Source: Caldicoprobacter algeriensis
Lineage (GTDB): Bacteria; Bacillota; Clostridia; Caldicoprobacterales; Caldicoprobacteraceae
Direction of reading: 5' to 3'
Assembly (NCBI RefSeq): GCF_023838525.1
Contig: NZ_JAHUQD010000003.1
Coordinates: 124,001 to 188,000 of the forward strand
Length of the DNA stretch: 64,000 nt
Numbering within the stretch: the stretch's first letter is position 1; each line of letters opens with the position of its first letter. Shown here in pieces: positions 1 to 8,492 of this stretch. The notes under the pieces are model-generated. The model saw only the letters and a program-made list of their open reading frames with translations. It was not told the DNA's origin and searched no databases. The position numbers and the translations under genes are program-made.

Positions 1-243
1 AAGGAATTGGTGGAAATGCTTATAAATACAGCCCAAAAGAAAGGGATACCCTTTCAGCTAAAAAAGGGGGCATCGGGCGGCAATGATGCCGGCAGGATCC
101 ATTTGGCCAGGGAAGGCGTAAAGACGGTAACGGTATCCATACCCTGTCGCTACATACACAGTCCATCTTCAGTTATGGATTTAACTGATTACAAGAATAC
201 AATACGCTTGATATCAGCTTTTCTGAAAGGATGTGAATTGTAA
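1..243 (+). CDS. M42 family aminopeptidase, C-terminal part (cut by window edge)
   Basis: The open frame runs in from the left edge without a start, so only about 80 C-terminal residues are visible. They hold the end of an M42 (glutamyl aminopeptidase / endoglucanase-like) metallopeptidase: a GGNDAGRIH segment followed by SIPCRYIHSP, where the last His is a co-catalytic metal ligand in this family. The stop overlaps the ATG of a second, complete M42 gene by one base, so the two are translationally coupled paralogs. M42 peptidases are cytosolic aminopeptidases that trim short peptides as tetrahedral dodecamers. Substrate preference cannot be judged from this fragment. Confidence 0.85.
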   Translation, partial: KELVEMLINTAQKKGIPFQLKKGASGGNDAGRIHLAREGVKTVTVSIPCRYIHSPSSVMDLTDYKNTIRLISAFLKGCEL

Positions 244-1235
244 TGAAGGAGCTTCTGAAAAAACTGACAGAGACATACGGCCCTTCAGGCAATGAGGAGA
301 TTATTAGGGACGTTATCCGTCAGGAGATTGAGAATTTTGTGGACGAGATAAGGGTAGATGCGCTGGGTAACCTGATAGCGGTCAGAAAGGGCAGCGGCAA
401 AAAGGTCATGCTGGCCGCTCACATGGATCAGATAGGGTTTATGGTAACCCATATCGATGATAAAGGATTTTTGAGGTTTACAAGGGTTGGCGGAGTCTCG
501 GTCAGGGACAGCATACACCGCAGGGTGATTTTCAAAAATGGGGTCACCGGCGTGATAAGCTATGAAGAGGAGATTGACGATATAAGAGACATCAAATTTG
601 AGAGGATGTACATCGATATCGGGGCTTCCAGCCGTGAACAGGCGGAAAGCATGGTATCCATAGGGGATGTGGCGGTCTATCACTCGGCCTTTTCGGAAAA
701 TTGCGGCAGATATATCGGAAAGGCCATGGACGACAGGGCGGGATGTGCGCTGCTCATAGAGGCTGCAAAGCGGCTTCAGGCTTCGCCCCATGAGATATAC
801 TTCGTGTTTACAGTGCAGGAGGAGCTGGGGGTCAGGGGTGCAAAGACCTCCGCATATGCGTTGAACCCCGATATCGGGATTGCGGTGGATGTCACGCTGA
901 CAGGGGATACGCCAAAATCCAGGCCCATGGCTGTAAAGCTGGGGGGTGGGCCTGCTATTAAAATAAAGGATGCTTTGGTGCTGGCACATCCCAGGGTCAG
1001 AAGTTTGATGGTGAGCAGGGCACAGGAAGCCGGAATACCTTATCAGATGGAGATACTGGATGCCGGCGGTACCGATGCCGGGGCCATTCACCTTACCAGA
1101 GAAGGTATTCCTTCGGGAGTCCTTTCCATACCGTGCCGGCATGTCCACAGTGACAGCGAGATGGTGGATGCATCTGATATGGAAAACGGTGTAAAGCTTA
1201 TGCTGCATATATTGGAGGGTGAAATAGAAGTTTAA
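243..1235 (+). CDS. M42 family metallo-aminopeptidase
   Basis: This complete 330-residue protein has the usual M42 length. Visible motifs in order are AAHMDQIGFMV (first metal His/Asp), MDDRAGC (bridging Asp), EELGVRGA (catalytic and metal Glu pair), AVDVTLTGDTP (metal Asp) and CRHVHSDSEMV (last metal His). All catalytic and metal residues expected for the family are present, so it should be an active cytosolic di-metal aminopeptidase. Its ATG overlaps the stop of the upstream paralog, and the SNF2 gene follows 3 bases downstream, so all are probably co-transcribed. Whether the two paralogs form mixed oligomers or differ in N-terminal residue preference cannot be read from sequence. Confidence 0.9.
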   Translation: MKELLKKLTETYGPSGNEEIIRDVIRQEIENFVDEIRVDALGNLIAVRKGSGKKVMLAAHMDQIGFMVTHIDDKGFLRFTRVGGVSVRDSIHRRVIFKNGVTGVISYEEEIDDIRDIKFERMYIDIGASSREQAESMVSIGDVAVYHSAFSENCGRYIGKAMDDRAGCALLIEAAKRLQASPHEIYFVFTVQEELGVRGAKTSAYALNPDIGIAVDVTLTGDTPKSRPMAVKLGGGPAIKIKDALVLAHPRVRSLMVSRAQEAGIPYQMEILDAGGTDAGAIHLTREGIPSGVLSIPCRHVHSDSEMVDASDMENGVKLMLHILEGEIEV

Positions 1236-1238
1236 GTT

Positions 1239-4200
1239 ATGATTGTACTTCATGTAGCTTGGACGGGCAGGAGTTTCTTTATATGGGCTGAACAGGAGCC
1301 CGATCGTTGTATCCAAAAAAGGAGGGGAAGGCCGCCGAAAAATCCAGGGGGCATGCCTCACACCTTCCAAGCTCCTGTAAGCAAAATCGTTTCATTGCTT
1401 TCTCTTTTATACCCCGGTGTCGATTGGGGCAAAGTAGCCAAAGAGGACAAAATATGGATCTTGTTGCCTACCGGAAAGCGTATGCCGCTGCCTTCACCGG
1501 GGTTATCTGCGGAATCCGAAAATGGGGAATACAAGTTGGCCGGTTGGGAGATAACCGGCTTGTCTGTTCCTATATCCGCTTTCATTGAAGGTATAGTGGC
1601 GTCTAACTACGACGAGCAGTACGGCGATGAGAAAGATAGCGGCGGTGACCGTTTAATTTTTGGAGATGACTGGAATTTTTGGGTGTTGTGTGGACGGTTT
1701 GTGCTGCGCATGCTGTGCCGCCAGAAATTCATTCCCTCCTTGGCTCCAGGGGAAGAGGGAGGGGTGGTTGCTGTATGGCAGCCGGTTTTTGAGGACCCAG
1801 AGGACCGCGGGATTTTAAAACGGCTTATAAGCGCTATGCCGCCGGTATGCTGTGGCATGATTAAGCAACCGAAGCAACATGCTGAACTGGCAATGCCTTG
1901 TGAAGTTATAATGGACTATTTGCGTGTGGCCACCGATGAGCTCATACGTACGTGGCTGGGCGATGTCAGCCCACTTGATCAAAATGCCCCTGTTGAGAGA
2001 AAATGGCTGTGTGCTTTGAGGGGGAAGGAGCGGCGCATAGTTGCGCCTAAAAGGCAAATTGAAGAATTGGTGAAAGGGCTTAAAGAGTGGACTGCGGTCT
2101 TGAGGGAAAACAGGGGAAGTTTCCGTACCTGCCTGCGCCTTGAAGAGCCCCGGGATGGGAGCGAAAACTGGTATCTGTCATTTCATCTTCAGGCCACCGA
2201 TGACCCAAGTTTGCTGGTATCGGCGCGAGATGTATGGCAGATGAACAGAAAGGTTGTCACTTTGCTGAATAGGCAGTTTGAGCACCCGCAGGAGAGGTTG
2301 CTTGAAGACCTGGGAAAGATACTTAAGATATATCCACCGCTTGAGAGGGGACTTATGGAGCCCCGACCCGAGGGGATGTTCCTTACAACCGATGAGGCGT
2401 ATTTTTTCTTGAAGGAGATATCGGTATTGCTTCAGGACAGCGGATTTGGAGTGCTTGTCCCTTCATGGTGGCGGGAGAGGAAGAAAAGAACGCCGGGGGT
2501 AAGGTTAAAGCTTCGTCCTGCCCAGGATTACTCAGACGTCGATTCGGTTGGACAGTTTGGTCTGGATTCCATTGTAGAGTTTGATTGGAAATTGTCCATT
2601 GGTGAAGAGACCATTGATTATGAGGAATTTAAACAGCTGGCTGCACTGAAGAAACCACTGGTGCGCATTCGTGGGCAATGGGTGGAACTCAATCCGAGGG
2701 ATATGGAAGCCGTGATAAGGTGGCTGGAGAGGCAGAAAGGTGTAAAGGAGGTATCGCTTAAAGAAGCCCTTGGGATGGTGATGTACGTTGAGGACGATGG
2801 TCCGGACATCACCGGTATAGATTCTGAGGGATGGCTGCATACTTTTCTGCAGGGATTGGCGGGCAGTGAATCGTATACCATTCTCGATACCCCATCGGGT
2901 TTCTGTGGAAAATTGAGACCGTATCAGATTCGTGGGTTTTCCTGGCTGGCTTTTTTAAGAAAGCGAGGCTTTGGTGCCTGCCTGGCTGACGATATGGGGC
3001 TGGGCAAGACGGTTCAGGTGATTGCGCTGCTGCTTTATGAGAGGGAATGCCTAGGGGTGAAAGGGCCTACGTTGCTCATATGTCCCACTTCGGTGGTGGG
3101 CAACTGGATGCGTGAAGTAGCACGCTTTGCTCCCGGCTTGAAGACGTTTATTCACCACGGCACCGATAGGGCTACGGGTAAGGAGTTCGTTGAAAAGGCA
3201 TCCCGTCACGACCTGGTTATAAGCACTTATAATCTGGTACACAGGGATTTGGATATCCTGGCTATGGTCAATTGGAAGGGCATAGTGCTGGATGAGGCAC
3301 AAAACATAAAGAACCCTTCCACCAAGCAGGCTCAGAGCGTACGTAAACTGAAGAGCGAATACAGGATTGCTCTTACGGGAACTCCTATAGAAAACCGACT
3401 AATGGAGCTTTGGTCTATTATGGAGTTCTTAAATCCTGGGTATCTAGGCAGCCGTGAAAGCTTTCGCAGGAGGTTCGTCATTCCAATTGAAAAGCATGGG
3501 GATGAGAGGCGCGCCTGGCAGCTCAAGCAGCTGATCAAACCTTTTATATTGAGGCGTGTAAAAACCGATCCCGCCATCATTCAAGACCTGCCGCTCAAAC
3601 AGGAAAACAAGGTTTACTGTACCCTGACCAAAGAGCAGGCCACTTTGTATCAAGCGGTGGTGGAGGAAACAATGGAGCGTATAGCCGCGTCGACGGGTAT
3701 CGAGCGCAGGGGATTGATTCTGTCCTTGCTCACAAAGCTCAAGCAGATTTGCGATCACCCCGCTCTGTTTTTAGGTGACGGCAGTTTACTTGACAACAGG
3801 TCGGGCAAGCTTATGCGCCTAGTTGAGATGCTTGATGAGATATTGAGCGAAGGGGATAAAGCGCTTATATTTACCCAGTATGCCAAAATGGGGAAGATGC
3901 TCCAGACGTATCTGCAAAGGGCATTTCGACGGGAAGTGTTGTTTCTCCACGGAGGTGTCCGAAAGGATGAACGGGACCATATGATAGAGCGGTTTCAAAC
4001 CCAAGAAGGCCCCGATATATTCGTGCTATCCTTGAAAGCAGGAGGGGTGGGGTTGAACCTTACCCAGGCAAACCATGTTTTCCATTTTGACAGGTGGTGG
4101 AATCCCGCTGTGGAGAACCAGGCTACTGATCGCGCTTTTAGAATCGGACAGCAGAAAAACGTGCAAGTGCACAAATACATCTGTATAGGCACGCTGGAGG

Positions 4201-4343
4201 AAAAGATTGACATGCTTATTGAAAAGAAGAGGGATCTGGCCGATAAAGTAGTGGGCACCGGTGAGGCATGGCTTACTGAGCTCAGCGATGATGAGTTGAG
4301 AAATTTGTTTGCTCTTGAAAGCGAAGCTGTGCGGAATGAATAG
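1239..4343 (+). CDS. SNF2-family DNA-dependent ATPase / helicase
   Basis: This is a 1034-residue bacterial SNF2 protein. The first half (about residues 1-550) resembles the SNF2-associated region common in Firmicutes; the N-terminal MIVLHVAWTGRSFFIW is typical of the group and supports the ATG at 1239. The motor follows: Walker A DDMGLGKT (about 584-591), DEAQ box (about 685), ALTGTPIENRLMELWSI, FILRRVKTDP, and in the second RecA-like lobe FTQYAKMG, LSLKAGGVGLNLTQA and the arginine-finger region ATDRAFRIGQ (about 962-971). All motor motifs are intact. The partner gene 9 bases downstream encodes a SWIM zinc-finger protein, a recurrent bacterial pairing. A role in remodelling nucleoprotein during transcription or repair is inferred only. 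Confidence 0.93.
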   Translation: MIVLHVAWTGRSFFIWAEQEPDRCIQKRRGRPPKNPGGMPHTFQAPVSKIVSLLSLLYPGVDWGKVAKEDKIWILLPTGKRMPLPSPGLSAESENGEYKLAGWEITGLSVPISAFIEGIVASNYDEQYGDEKDSGGDRLIFGDDWNFWVLCGRFVLRMLCRQKFIPSLAPGEEGGVVAVWQPVFEDPEDRGILKRLISAMPPVCCGMIKQPKQHAELAMPCEVIMDYLRVATDELIRTWLGDVSPLDQNAPVERKWLCALRGKERRIVAPKRQIEELVKGLKEWTAVLRENRGSFRTCLRLEEPRDGSENWYLSFHLQATDDPSLLVSARDVWQMNRKVVTLLNRQFEHPQERLLEDLGKILKIYPPLERGLMEPRPEGMFLTTDEAYFFLKEISVLLQDSGFGVLVPSWWRERKKRTPGVRLKLRPAQDYSDVDSVGQFGLDSIVEFDWKLSIGEETIDYEEFKQLAALKKPLVRIRGQWVELNPRDMEAVIRWLERQKGVKEVSLKEALGMVMYVEDDGPDITGIDSEGWLHTFLQGLAGSESYTILDTPSGFCGKLRPYQIRGFSWLAFLRKRGFGACLADDMGLGKTVQVIALLLYERECLGVKGPTLLICPTSVVGNWMREVARFAPGLKTFIHHGTDRATGKEFVEKASRHDLVISTYNLVHRDLDILAMVNWKGIVLDEAQNIKNPSTKQAQSVRKLKSEYRIALTGTPIENRLMELWSIMEFLNPGYLGSRESFRRRFVIPIEKHGDERRAWQLKQLIKPFILRRVKTDPAIIQDLPLKQENKVYCTLTKEQATLYQAVVEETMERIAASTGIERRGLILSLLTKLKQICDHPALFLGDGSLLDNRSGKLMRLVEMLDEILSEGDKALIFTQYAKMGKMLQTYLQRAFRREVLFLHGGVRKDERDHMIERFQTQEGPDIFVLSLKAGGVGLNLTQANHVFHFDRWWNPAVENQATDRAFRIGQQKNVQVHKYICIGTLEEKIDMLIEKKRDLADKVVGTGEAWLTELSDDELRNLFALESEAVRNE

Positions 4344-4352
4344 GAGGGGCAG

Positions 4353-5177
4353 ATGATGGCTTTAAGGGGAAAAAAGGGCTTTGGCTCCAGCTGGTGGGCT
4401 AAGCAATGGCTGGAGGCTTTGGAGTCCTTTGGCTGGGATAGTCGTTTGACACGCGGTAGAGCCTATGCAAGGAACGGAAATGTGCTTGATGTAGAGATAT
4501 CTTCTGGAAGGGTAAAAGCCCATGTACAGGGCAGTAGGAAAACTCCCTATAAAGTGGAGATTTCCATGAAAACCCTGTCGCAGTATGAATGGGACCAGGT
4601 GTTGGATGCTCTGGCCAGTAAAGCGATATTTTCGGCAAAACTTCTGGCGGGCGAGATGCCTGACAATATCGAGGAAGCCTTTTCTTCGCTGGAGGTTTCC
4701 CTGTTCCCCAGGTATGCCATGGATCTGTCTGCCCACTGTACCTGTCCCGACTGGGCCAACCCCTGCAAGCACATAGCAGCAGTTTATTATATCCTCGCCC
4801 AGGAGTTTGACCGGGATCCTTTTTTGCTGTTCAAGCTAAGGGGAATGAACAGGGAACAGATTATGGAAGCCGTTCGCAACAGGAGGACAAGTACCGCTAA
4901 ATCGATGACGGCAAAAAAGGAGGGAGGTTTGCCTCAAGAGATTGAAAGAGAGGGTAGCTCACAGCACGATGCCGTATCGCTTATCAATTACTGGACTGGT
5001 AAGATGAAAAACATGGATATAAAAATAGCCGTTGAACCTCCGCTGGTGGAGCAGTCCATTCTAAAGAGGTTGGGTGAACCTCCGTTTTTTGCGGGAAAAA
5101 TGGATATGATCAGGCAACTGGAGCAGGATTATAAGAAGGTGCTTTTAAGGGCTATCACGGTGGGATATAAGGATTAA
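4353..5177 (+). CDS. SWIM zinc-finger domain protein
   Basis: The 274-residue protein carries a SWIM zinc finger at about residues 129-142 (CTCPDWANPCKH, the C-x-C-xn-C-x-H pattern), a module that binds DNA or protein. The N-terminus (GFGSSWWAKQWLEAL) is typical of SWIM proteins encoded next to SNF2 ATPases. The start ATG at 4353 follows AGGAGGGG at ideal spacing; a second ATG follows directly. It lies 9 bases after the SNF2 stop, so the two should be one transcript and probably one complex. No catalytic domain is seen after the finger; the C-terminal half is charged and unassigned. Confidence 0.9.
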   Translation: MMALRGKKGFGSSWWAKQWLEALESFGWDSRLTRGRAYARNGNVLDVEISSGRVKAHVQGSRKTPYKVEISMKTLSQYEWDQVLDALASKAIFSAKLLAGEMPDNIEEAFSSLEVSLFPRYAMDLSAHCTCPDWANPCKHIAAVYYILAQEFDRDPFLLFKLRGMNREQIMEAVRNRRTSTAKSMTAKKEGGLPQEIEREGSSQHDAVSLINYWTGKMKNMDIKIAVEPPLVEQSILKRLGEPPFFAGKMDMIRQLEQDYKKVLLRAITVGYKD

Positions 5178-5208
5178 TGATGCGCTAATTTGTTAAATGT
5201 ACTTTGTC

Positions 5209-5253
5209 TTGATAAATTGATCTGCGGTATTTATAATACAAGTAACCGATTAC
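5209..5253 (+). promoter_or_regulatory. lacI-type promoter with overlapping operator
   Basis: A good sigma-A promoter is visible: TTGATA (5209-5214), 17-base spacer, TATAAT (5232-5237). Just after the -10, at 5242-5253, lies GTAACCGATTAC, a near-perfect inverted repeat (5 of 6 half-site positions) with the central CG typical of LacI-family operators. Its position over the expected transcription start suggests that the regulator encoded 50 bases downstream represses itself. Confidence 0.75.
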
Positions 5254-5305
5254 CTCTGTGCAATTTGAATGGTAAATTTATTTAAGCGGAAAGGGGCAAT
5301 GGAGA

Positions 5306-6319
5306 TTGGCTACCATATACGATATAGCTAAAAAAGCAGGTGTCTCTGTAGCTACTGTATCTCGGGTATTAAACGGCGTGGATCACCCGGTAAGAGAGGA
5401 GACGCGCAAGAAAATAATTGATGCTGCCAAAGAGCTGGGATACAGGCCCAACAAAATTGCCAAAAGCCTCGCACATCGCCGCACATATACGGTGGCTCTG
5501 CTCATTCCCAGCATTACCAATAATTTTTATACCGAGATTGCGGAAGTAATTGAGCAGAAACTGGGCGAAAAGGGATACAGCACTTATTTATGCAATACCC
5601 AGCGCATGATCGAAAAGGAGACGCAATACGTGGACGACCTTATAGCCCGCAGGGTTGACGGAGTAATATTCAGCCCAACGCGGGTGAAGCCCGAGGACAA
5701 CTTGGTGAATGCGAGGAATTTGGAAGAGCTCAGAAAGAATGGGATAGCGGTTGTAGCCTTTGGTAGCCATTTTAGCAATGTCAGTCAGGTATACATCAAT
5801 ACCTATGAAGGTGCTTTAGAAGCCACTCGCTACCTTTTGGAGTTGGGGCACAGGCGGATAGGCTTTATAGATGGTTTGGAAGCCGGGACTAGGAAGAGCC
5901 GGCGCAGGGGTTATATGGATGCACTCAGGATGGCGGGCATTGAGATAGATGCTAATCTCATTGTGTCGGGGAATCTTGAGATGGATGGGGGGTATGAATG
6001 CGTCAGGAAGTTGATGCAGATTGAGGAACCTCCCACTGCCATAATAGCCGTGAACAACCTCATGGCCGTAGGGGCTTTGAAAGGCGCTAAAGACATGGGT
6101 ATCGATGTACCGGGGGAGTTGTCCATCATTGGGTTTGATGACAGCAAGCTTTCAGAAGTTGTGGAGCCGCCGTTGACAGTGGTGAAACAGCCTTTAAAGG
6201 AGATCGGCGATGTGGCCGTTGGGCTACTTATGGAGCAGATAGAAGGGGAAAGCATGCCCAGAATGGTCGAACTAAAAACGCAGCTGATAATTAGGGTCTC
6301 ATGCACCAGAAAGAGATAG
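5306..6319 (+). CDS. LacI-family transcriptional regulator
   Basis: The 337-residue protein has a LacI helix-turn-helix at residues 3-22 (IYDIAKKAGVSVATVSRVLN), the hinge helix region (RPNKIAKSLA), and a periplasmic-binding-protein-like effector domain (VALLIPSITNNFY ... GHRRIGFIDG ... IIGFDDSKLSEVVEPPLT). The start is TTG at 5306 after AAGGGG; the ATG at 5299 is in another frame. The effector is unknown; sugars or purines are usual for the family. The operator over its own promoter implies autorepression, and part of that operator recurs at the next gene's promoter. A terminator follows, so it is monocistronic. Confidence 0.93.
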   Translation: MATIYDIAKKAGVSVATVSRVLNGVDHPVREETRKKIIDAAKELGYRPNKIAKSLAHRRTYTVALLIPSITNNFYTEIAEVIEQKLGEKGYSTYLCNTQRMIEKETQYVDDLIARRVDGVIFSPTRVKPEDNLVNARNLEELRKNGIAVVAFGSHFSNVSQVYINTYEGALEATRYLLELGHRRIGFIDGLEAGTRKSRRRGYMDALRMAGIEIDANLIVSGNLEMDGGYECVRKLMQIEEPPTAIIAVNNLMAVGALKGAKDMGIDVPGELSIIGFDDSKLSEVVEPPLTVVKQPLKEIGDVAVGLLMEQIEGESMPRMVELKTQLIIRVSCTRKR

Positions 6320-6336
6320 AGCACATCATTCGATAA

Positions 6337-6375
6337 ATGCCCGTTTTAAACTAAACGGGCATCATTTATTTTTAT
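6337..6375 (+). terminator. Rho-independent terminator after lacI-type gene
   Basis: ATGCCCGTTT (6337-6346) pairs with AAACGGGCAT (6353-6362) around a short A/T loop, followed by the T-rich tract CATTTATTTTTATT. It lies 18 bases after the regulator stop. Confidence 0.85.
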
Positions 6376-6522
6376 TGCCTATTGCAAAAACCCTGTTTTT
6401 ATGCATTTTTGTATAATGCAGCTATAATATGGTATGCATGTGTTAGAAGGAGAGCGGTGCAAAAAATATTTAATATTCGTGTAATATTTTTTTAACAATT
6501 TGTCTTACGGAGATTTACTTAT

Positions 6523-6552
6523 TTGACAGTATATGCAAGCGCACCCTATAAT
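6523..6552 (+). promoter_or_regulatory. Consensus sigma-A promoter upstream of cortex-lytic hydrolase
   Basis: Both hexamers are perfect: TTGACA (6523-6528), 18-base spacer, TATAAT (6547-6552). The bases directly downstream read AGTAACCGA, the same 9-mer that starts the operator at the LacI gene (5241-5249), also right after a -10. This hints at shared control by that regulator. Confidence 0.8.
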
Positions 6553-6593
6553 AGTAACCGACATAAAATTCAGGCTATGGGGGTGCAGAGTAA

Positions 6594-7532
6594 GTGCGGC
6601 ATATTTTATCCCGGACCGGCATTTATAGGCTGGCTATTGTGGCAACCATCTTGGTGTTTTTATTGTTACCCGCTGGACGAGCATGGGCTGCATATCCTGT
6701 ACTATCGCTGGGAAGCAGGGGTGAGGCTGTTGCCCGGCTGCAGCAAGAGCTCAAAAATCAGGGATATTATACTTACTGGCGAGTTACGGGGTATTATGGT
6801 TCTATTACCAGAGATGCGGTTATGAGATTCCAAAGAGCAAACGGGCTTGTGGTGGATGGAATTGCGGGTCCTGTTACCCAATCGGTCCTTTATGACAGCA
6901 AAAACGGGTACCGTACTTTAAAGTTTGGCATGAGAGGTGCTGATGTTTCCCGGCTTCAGAGCGCACTCAAGCAGCAGGGATATTTCTATGCTAATGTCAC
7001 GGGGTATTACGGCAAGATTACCGAAAATGCTGTGATAGCCTTTGAAAAGGCCAAAGGACTGAGAATCGACGGTATAGCAGATCCCCAGACTCAGAGCGTG
7101 CTATATGCAGGCCAGGCCACATCGCAGCAGTATGCCAGCCGTGGGGGTACATCGTCCAAGCAGGTATCGGGTGACCTGTACTGGCTAGCCAGGATCATAC
7201 ACGCCGAGGCTGCGGGTGAGCCATATATAGGCAAGGTGGCGGTTGGCAGCGTCATAATGAATCGTGTGAAGTCTCCTAACTTTCCTAACACCATATATGG
7301 AGTTATATTTGAGTATTATAAGGGCATACCGCAGTTTAGCCCTGTACAGGACGGTACCATATACAACACGCCCAGCAGCGAGAGCTACCGAGCGGCTCAG
7401 GAGGCTTACTATGGTTCAAAACCCGTGGGAAATGCTTTGTACTTCTTCAATCCCGCCAAGGCAAGCGGTGGCTGGATTGTGAGAAATCGGACTTATATTA
7501 CTACCATAGGGAACCATGCTTTTTACAGGTAA
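6594..7532 (+). CDS. SleB-like spore cortex-lytic / cell-wall hydrolase
   Basis: This 312-residue exported protein starts at GTG 6594, preceded by an in-frame stop and by GGGGGTG 8 bases upstream. It has an N-terminal signal peptide (hydrophobic stretch ending ...AGRAWA). Two peptidoglycan-binding repeats follow (about residues 38-95 and 105-165, each with LGSRGEAV/FGMRGADV and GYYG). The C-terminal hydrolase_2 domain (about 190-312) has LARIIHAEA, where the Glu is the catalytic residue of SleB lytic transglycosylases. SleB cleaves spore cortex muramic-lactam peptidoglycan at germination. Two binding repeats rather than one, and a vegetative-type promoter, leave open a role in growing-cell wall turnover. 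Confidence 0.88.
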   Translation: MRHILSRTGIYRLAIVATILVFLLLPAGRAWAAYPVLSLGSRGEAVARLQQELKNQGYYTYWRVTGYYGSITRDAVMRFQRANGLVVDGIAGPVTQSVLYDSKNGYRTLKFGMRGADVSRLQSALKQQGYFYANVTGYYGKITENAVIAFEKAKGLRIDGIADPQTQSVLYAGQATSQQYASRGGTSSKQVSGDLYWLARIIHAEAAGEPYIGKVAVGSVIMNRVKSPNFPNTIYGVIFEYYKGIPQFSPVQDGTIYNTPSSESYRAAQEAYYGSKPVGNALYFFNPAKASGGWIVRNRTYITTIGNHAFYR

Positions 7533-7682
7533 TTTTAGATTCGAGGTGGTTTTAAAGCATGGAGACAATTTGTTTATAATAGCCAATTCTATTTCAACTA
7601 TTGACAGCGCTCAAACTCCTAACATTAATATAACTGCAAAATTTAGATGGACATTTGACATGTTCTACCTCATTTTTAATTA

Positions 7683-7711
7683 TTGACAACCGTTTAGAGG
7701 TTTGATACTAT
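7683..7711 (+). promoter_or_regulatory. Promoter of trpP
   Basis: TTGACA (7683-7688), 17-base spacer, TACTAT (7706-7711). It sits about 95 bases before the trpP start. A small GCCG/CGGC hairpin at 7732-7744 lies in the leader; no T-box or other recognisable attenuator is present. Confidence 0.7.
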
Positions 7712-7806
7712 AAGCTTATATAAAAAGGCGTGCCGTAGAACGGCTTTGCAAGAATGGCCTATCGGGCGCGATGAGACGAGAGGAGAAGAGAAAGGGGAGA
7801 GGAGAT

Positions 7807-8340
7807 ATGAAAAATTTAAGGGATTTTGTTTTAGCGGGATTATTGCTTGCAATTGGGGTGGTGTTGCATTATATCACACCTTCGACAGGCACACCCGTGA
7901 AGCCGGATTTTCTGCTGGCGATGCTGTTTTTATGCCTGCTGTGTTTTGAGGACGTCAAAGTGGGATTTGTAGCCGGGCTGGCAGCCGGTGTGCTGTCGGG
8001 CCTTACCACCAGCGTGCCGGGGGGATTTTTACCCAACCTCATTGATAAGGTAATTACAACAGCTGTATTGATAGCACTTATATATGCTTTAAAGAGATTG
8101 ATCAACATGTATATCCTCTCTATTTTGGTGCCGATTGTTGGGACTATAATAAGCGGGCTGGTGTTTCTGGGTGCAGCAATTGCGTTGGAAGTTCTTCCGG
8201 CAGAGATGTTTGTAGGCGCTTTTGTAACCGCTGTGCTTCCCGCTATAGTGGGTAACGTGGTGCTGGTGGCATTGCTGTTTGGTGCTTTAAAGCAGACCGG
8301 CAGGCTTTATCAGAGGACTACCCGAAAGGTTTCGCCCTAA
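7807..8340 (+). CDS. trpP: Tryptophan transporter TrpP family
   Basis: This is a 177-residue integral membrane protein with about five hydrophobic segments. The pattern resembles Bacillus TrpP (YhaG): an N-terminal helix ending in LHYITPS, then KPDFLLAMLFLCLL, SGLTTSVPGGFLPNLIDK and a C-terminal ALPAIVGN-like helix (here VLPAIVGNVVLVALL). TrpP proteins are S-component-like carriers that import tryptophan. ATG 7807 is chosen over the longer in-frame start because GGGGAGAGGAG sits just upstream of it. The gene has its own promoter and is followed by a terminator, so it is a single-gene unit. Substrate is by family resemblance only. Confidence 0.8.
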   Translation: MKNLRDFVLAGLLLAIGVVLHYITPSTGTPVKPDFLLAMLFLCLLCFEDVKVGFVAGLAAGVLSGLTTSVPGGFLPNLIDKVITTAVLIALIYALKRLINMYILSILVPIVGTIISGLVFLGAAIALEVLPAEMFVGAFVTAVLPAIVGNVVLVALLFGALKQTGRLYQRTTRKVSP

Positions 8341-8418
8341 GAACCATTGTGAAGGGCATTTTGTGAATGGCATTGTGCCAGCGGGTAAAAAGTTAAGCCA
8401 AACATTGAAGGCAGTAAA

Positions 8419-8464
8419 CCTCCTTGGGTTGTTGGCGTATTGCTGACCCAAGGGGGCTTTTTTA
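8419..8464 (+). terminator. Rho-independent terminator after trpP
   Basis: CCTCCTTGGGT (8419-8429) pairs with ACCCAAGGGGG (8446-8456), one G-T pair in 11, followed by CTTTTTTTA. It ends only about 30 bases before nagA, so nagA transcription must start close by or read through. Confidence 0.88.
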
Positions 8465-8492
8465 TGAAAAAATTCAGTTGGGGGTGTGGTCA

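Noticed and set aside
285-1370. 361-codon minus-strand frame
   Set aside because: It lies antisense to a well-supported M42 peptidase gene, has no recognisable motifs and low-quality composition rich in His, Pro and Arg.
6523-6825. 100-codon plus-strand frame before the SleB-like gene
   Set aside because: Its first codons are the -35 hexamer of the promoter, and most of it overlaps the signal peptide and first binding repeat of the real gene in another frame.
7533-7806. T-box or tryptophan attenuator before trpP
   Set aside because: No T-box sequence, no specifier-like stem and no terminator/antiterminator pair could be found; only a small hairpin is present.
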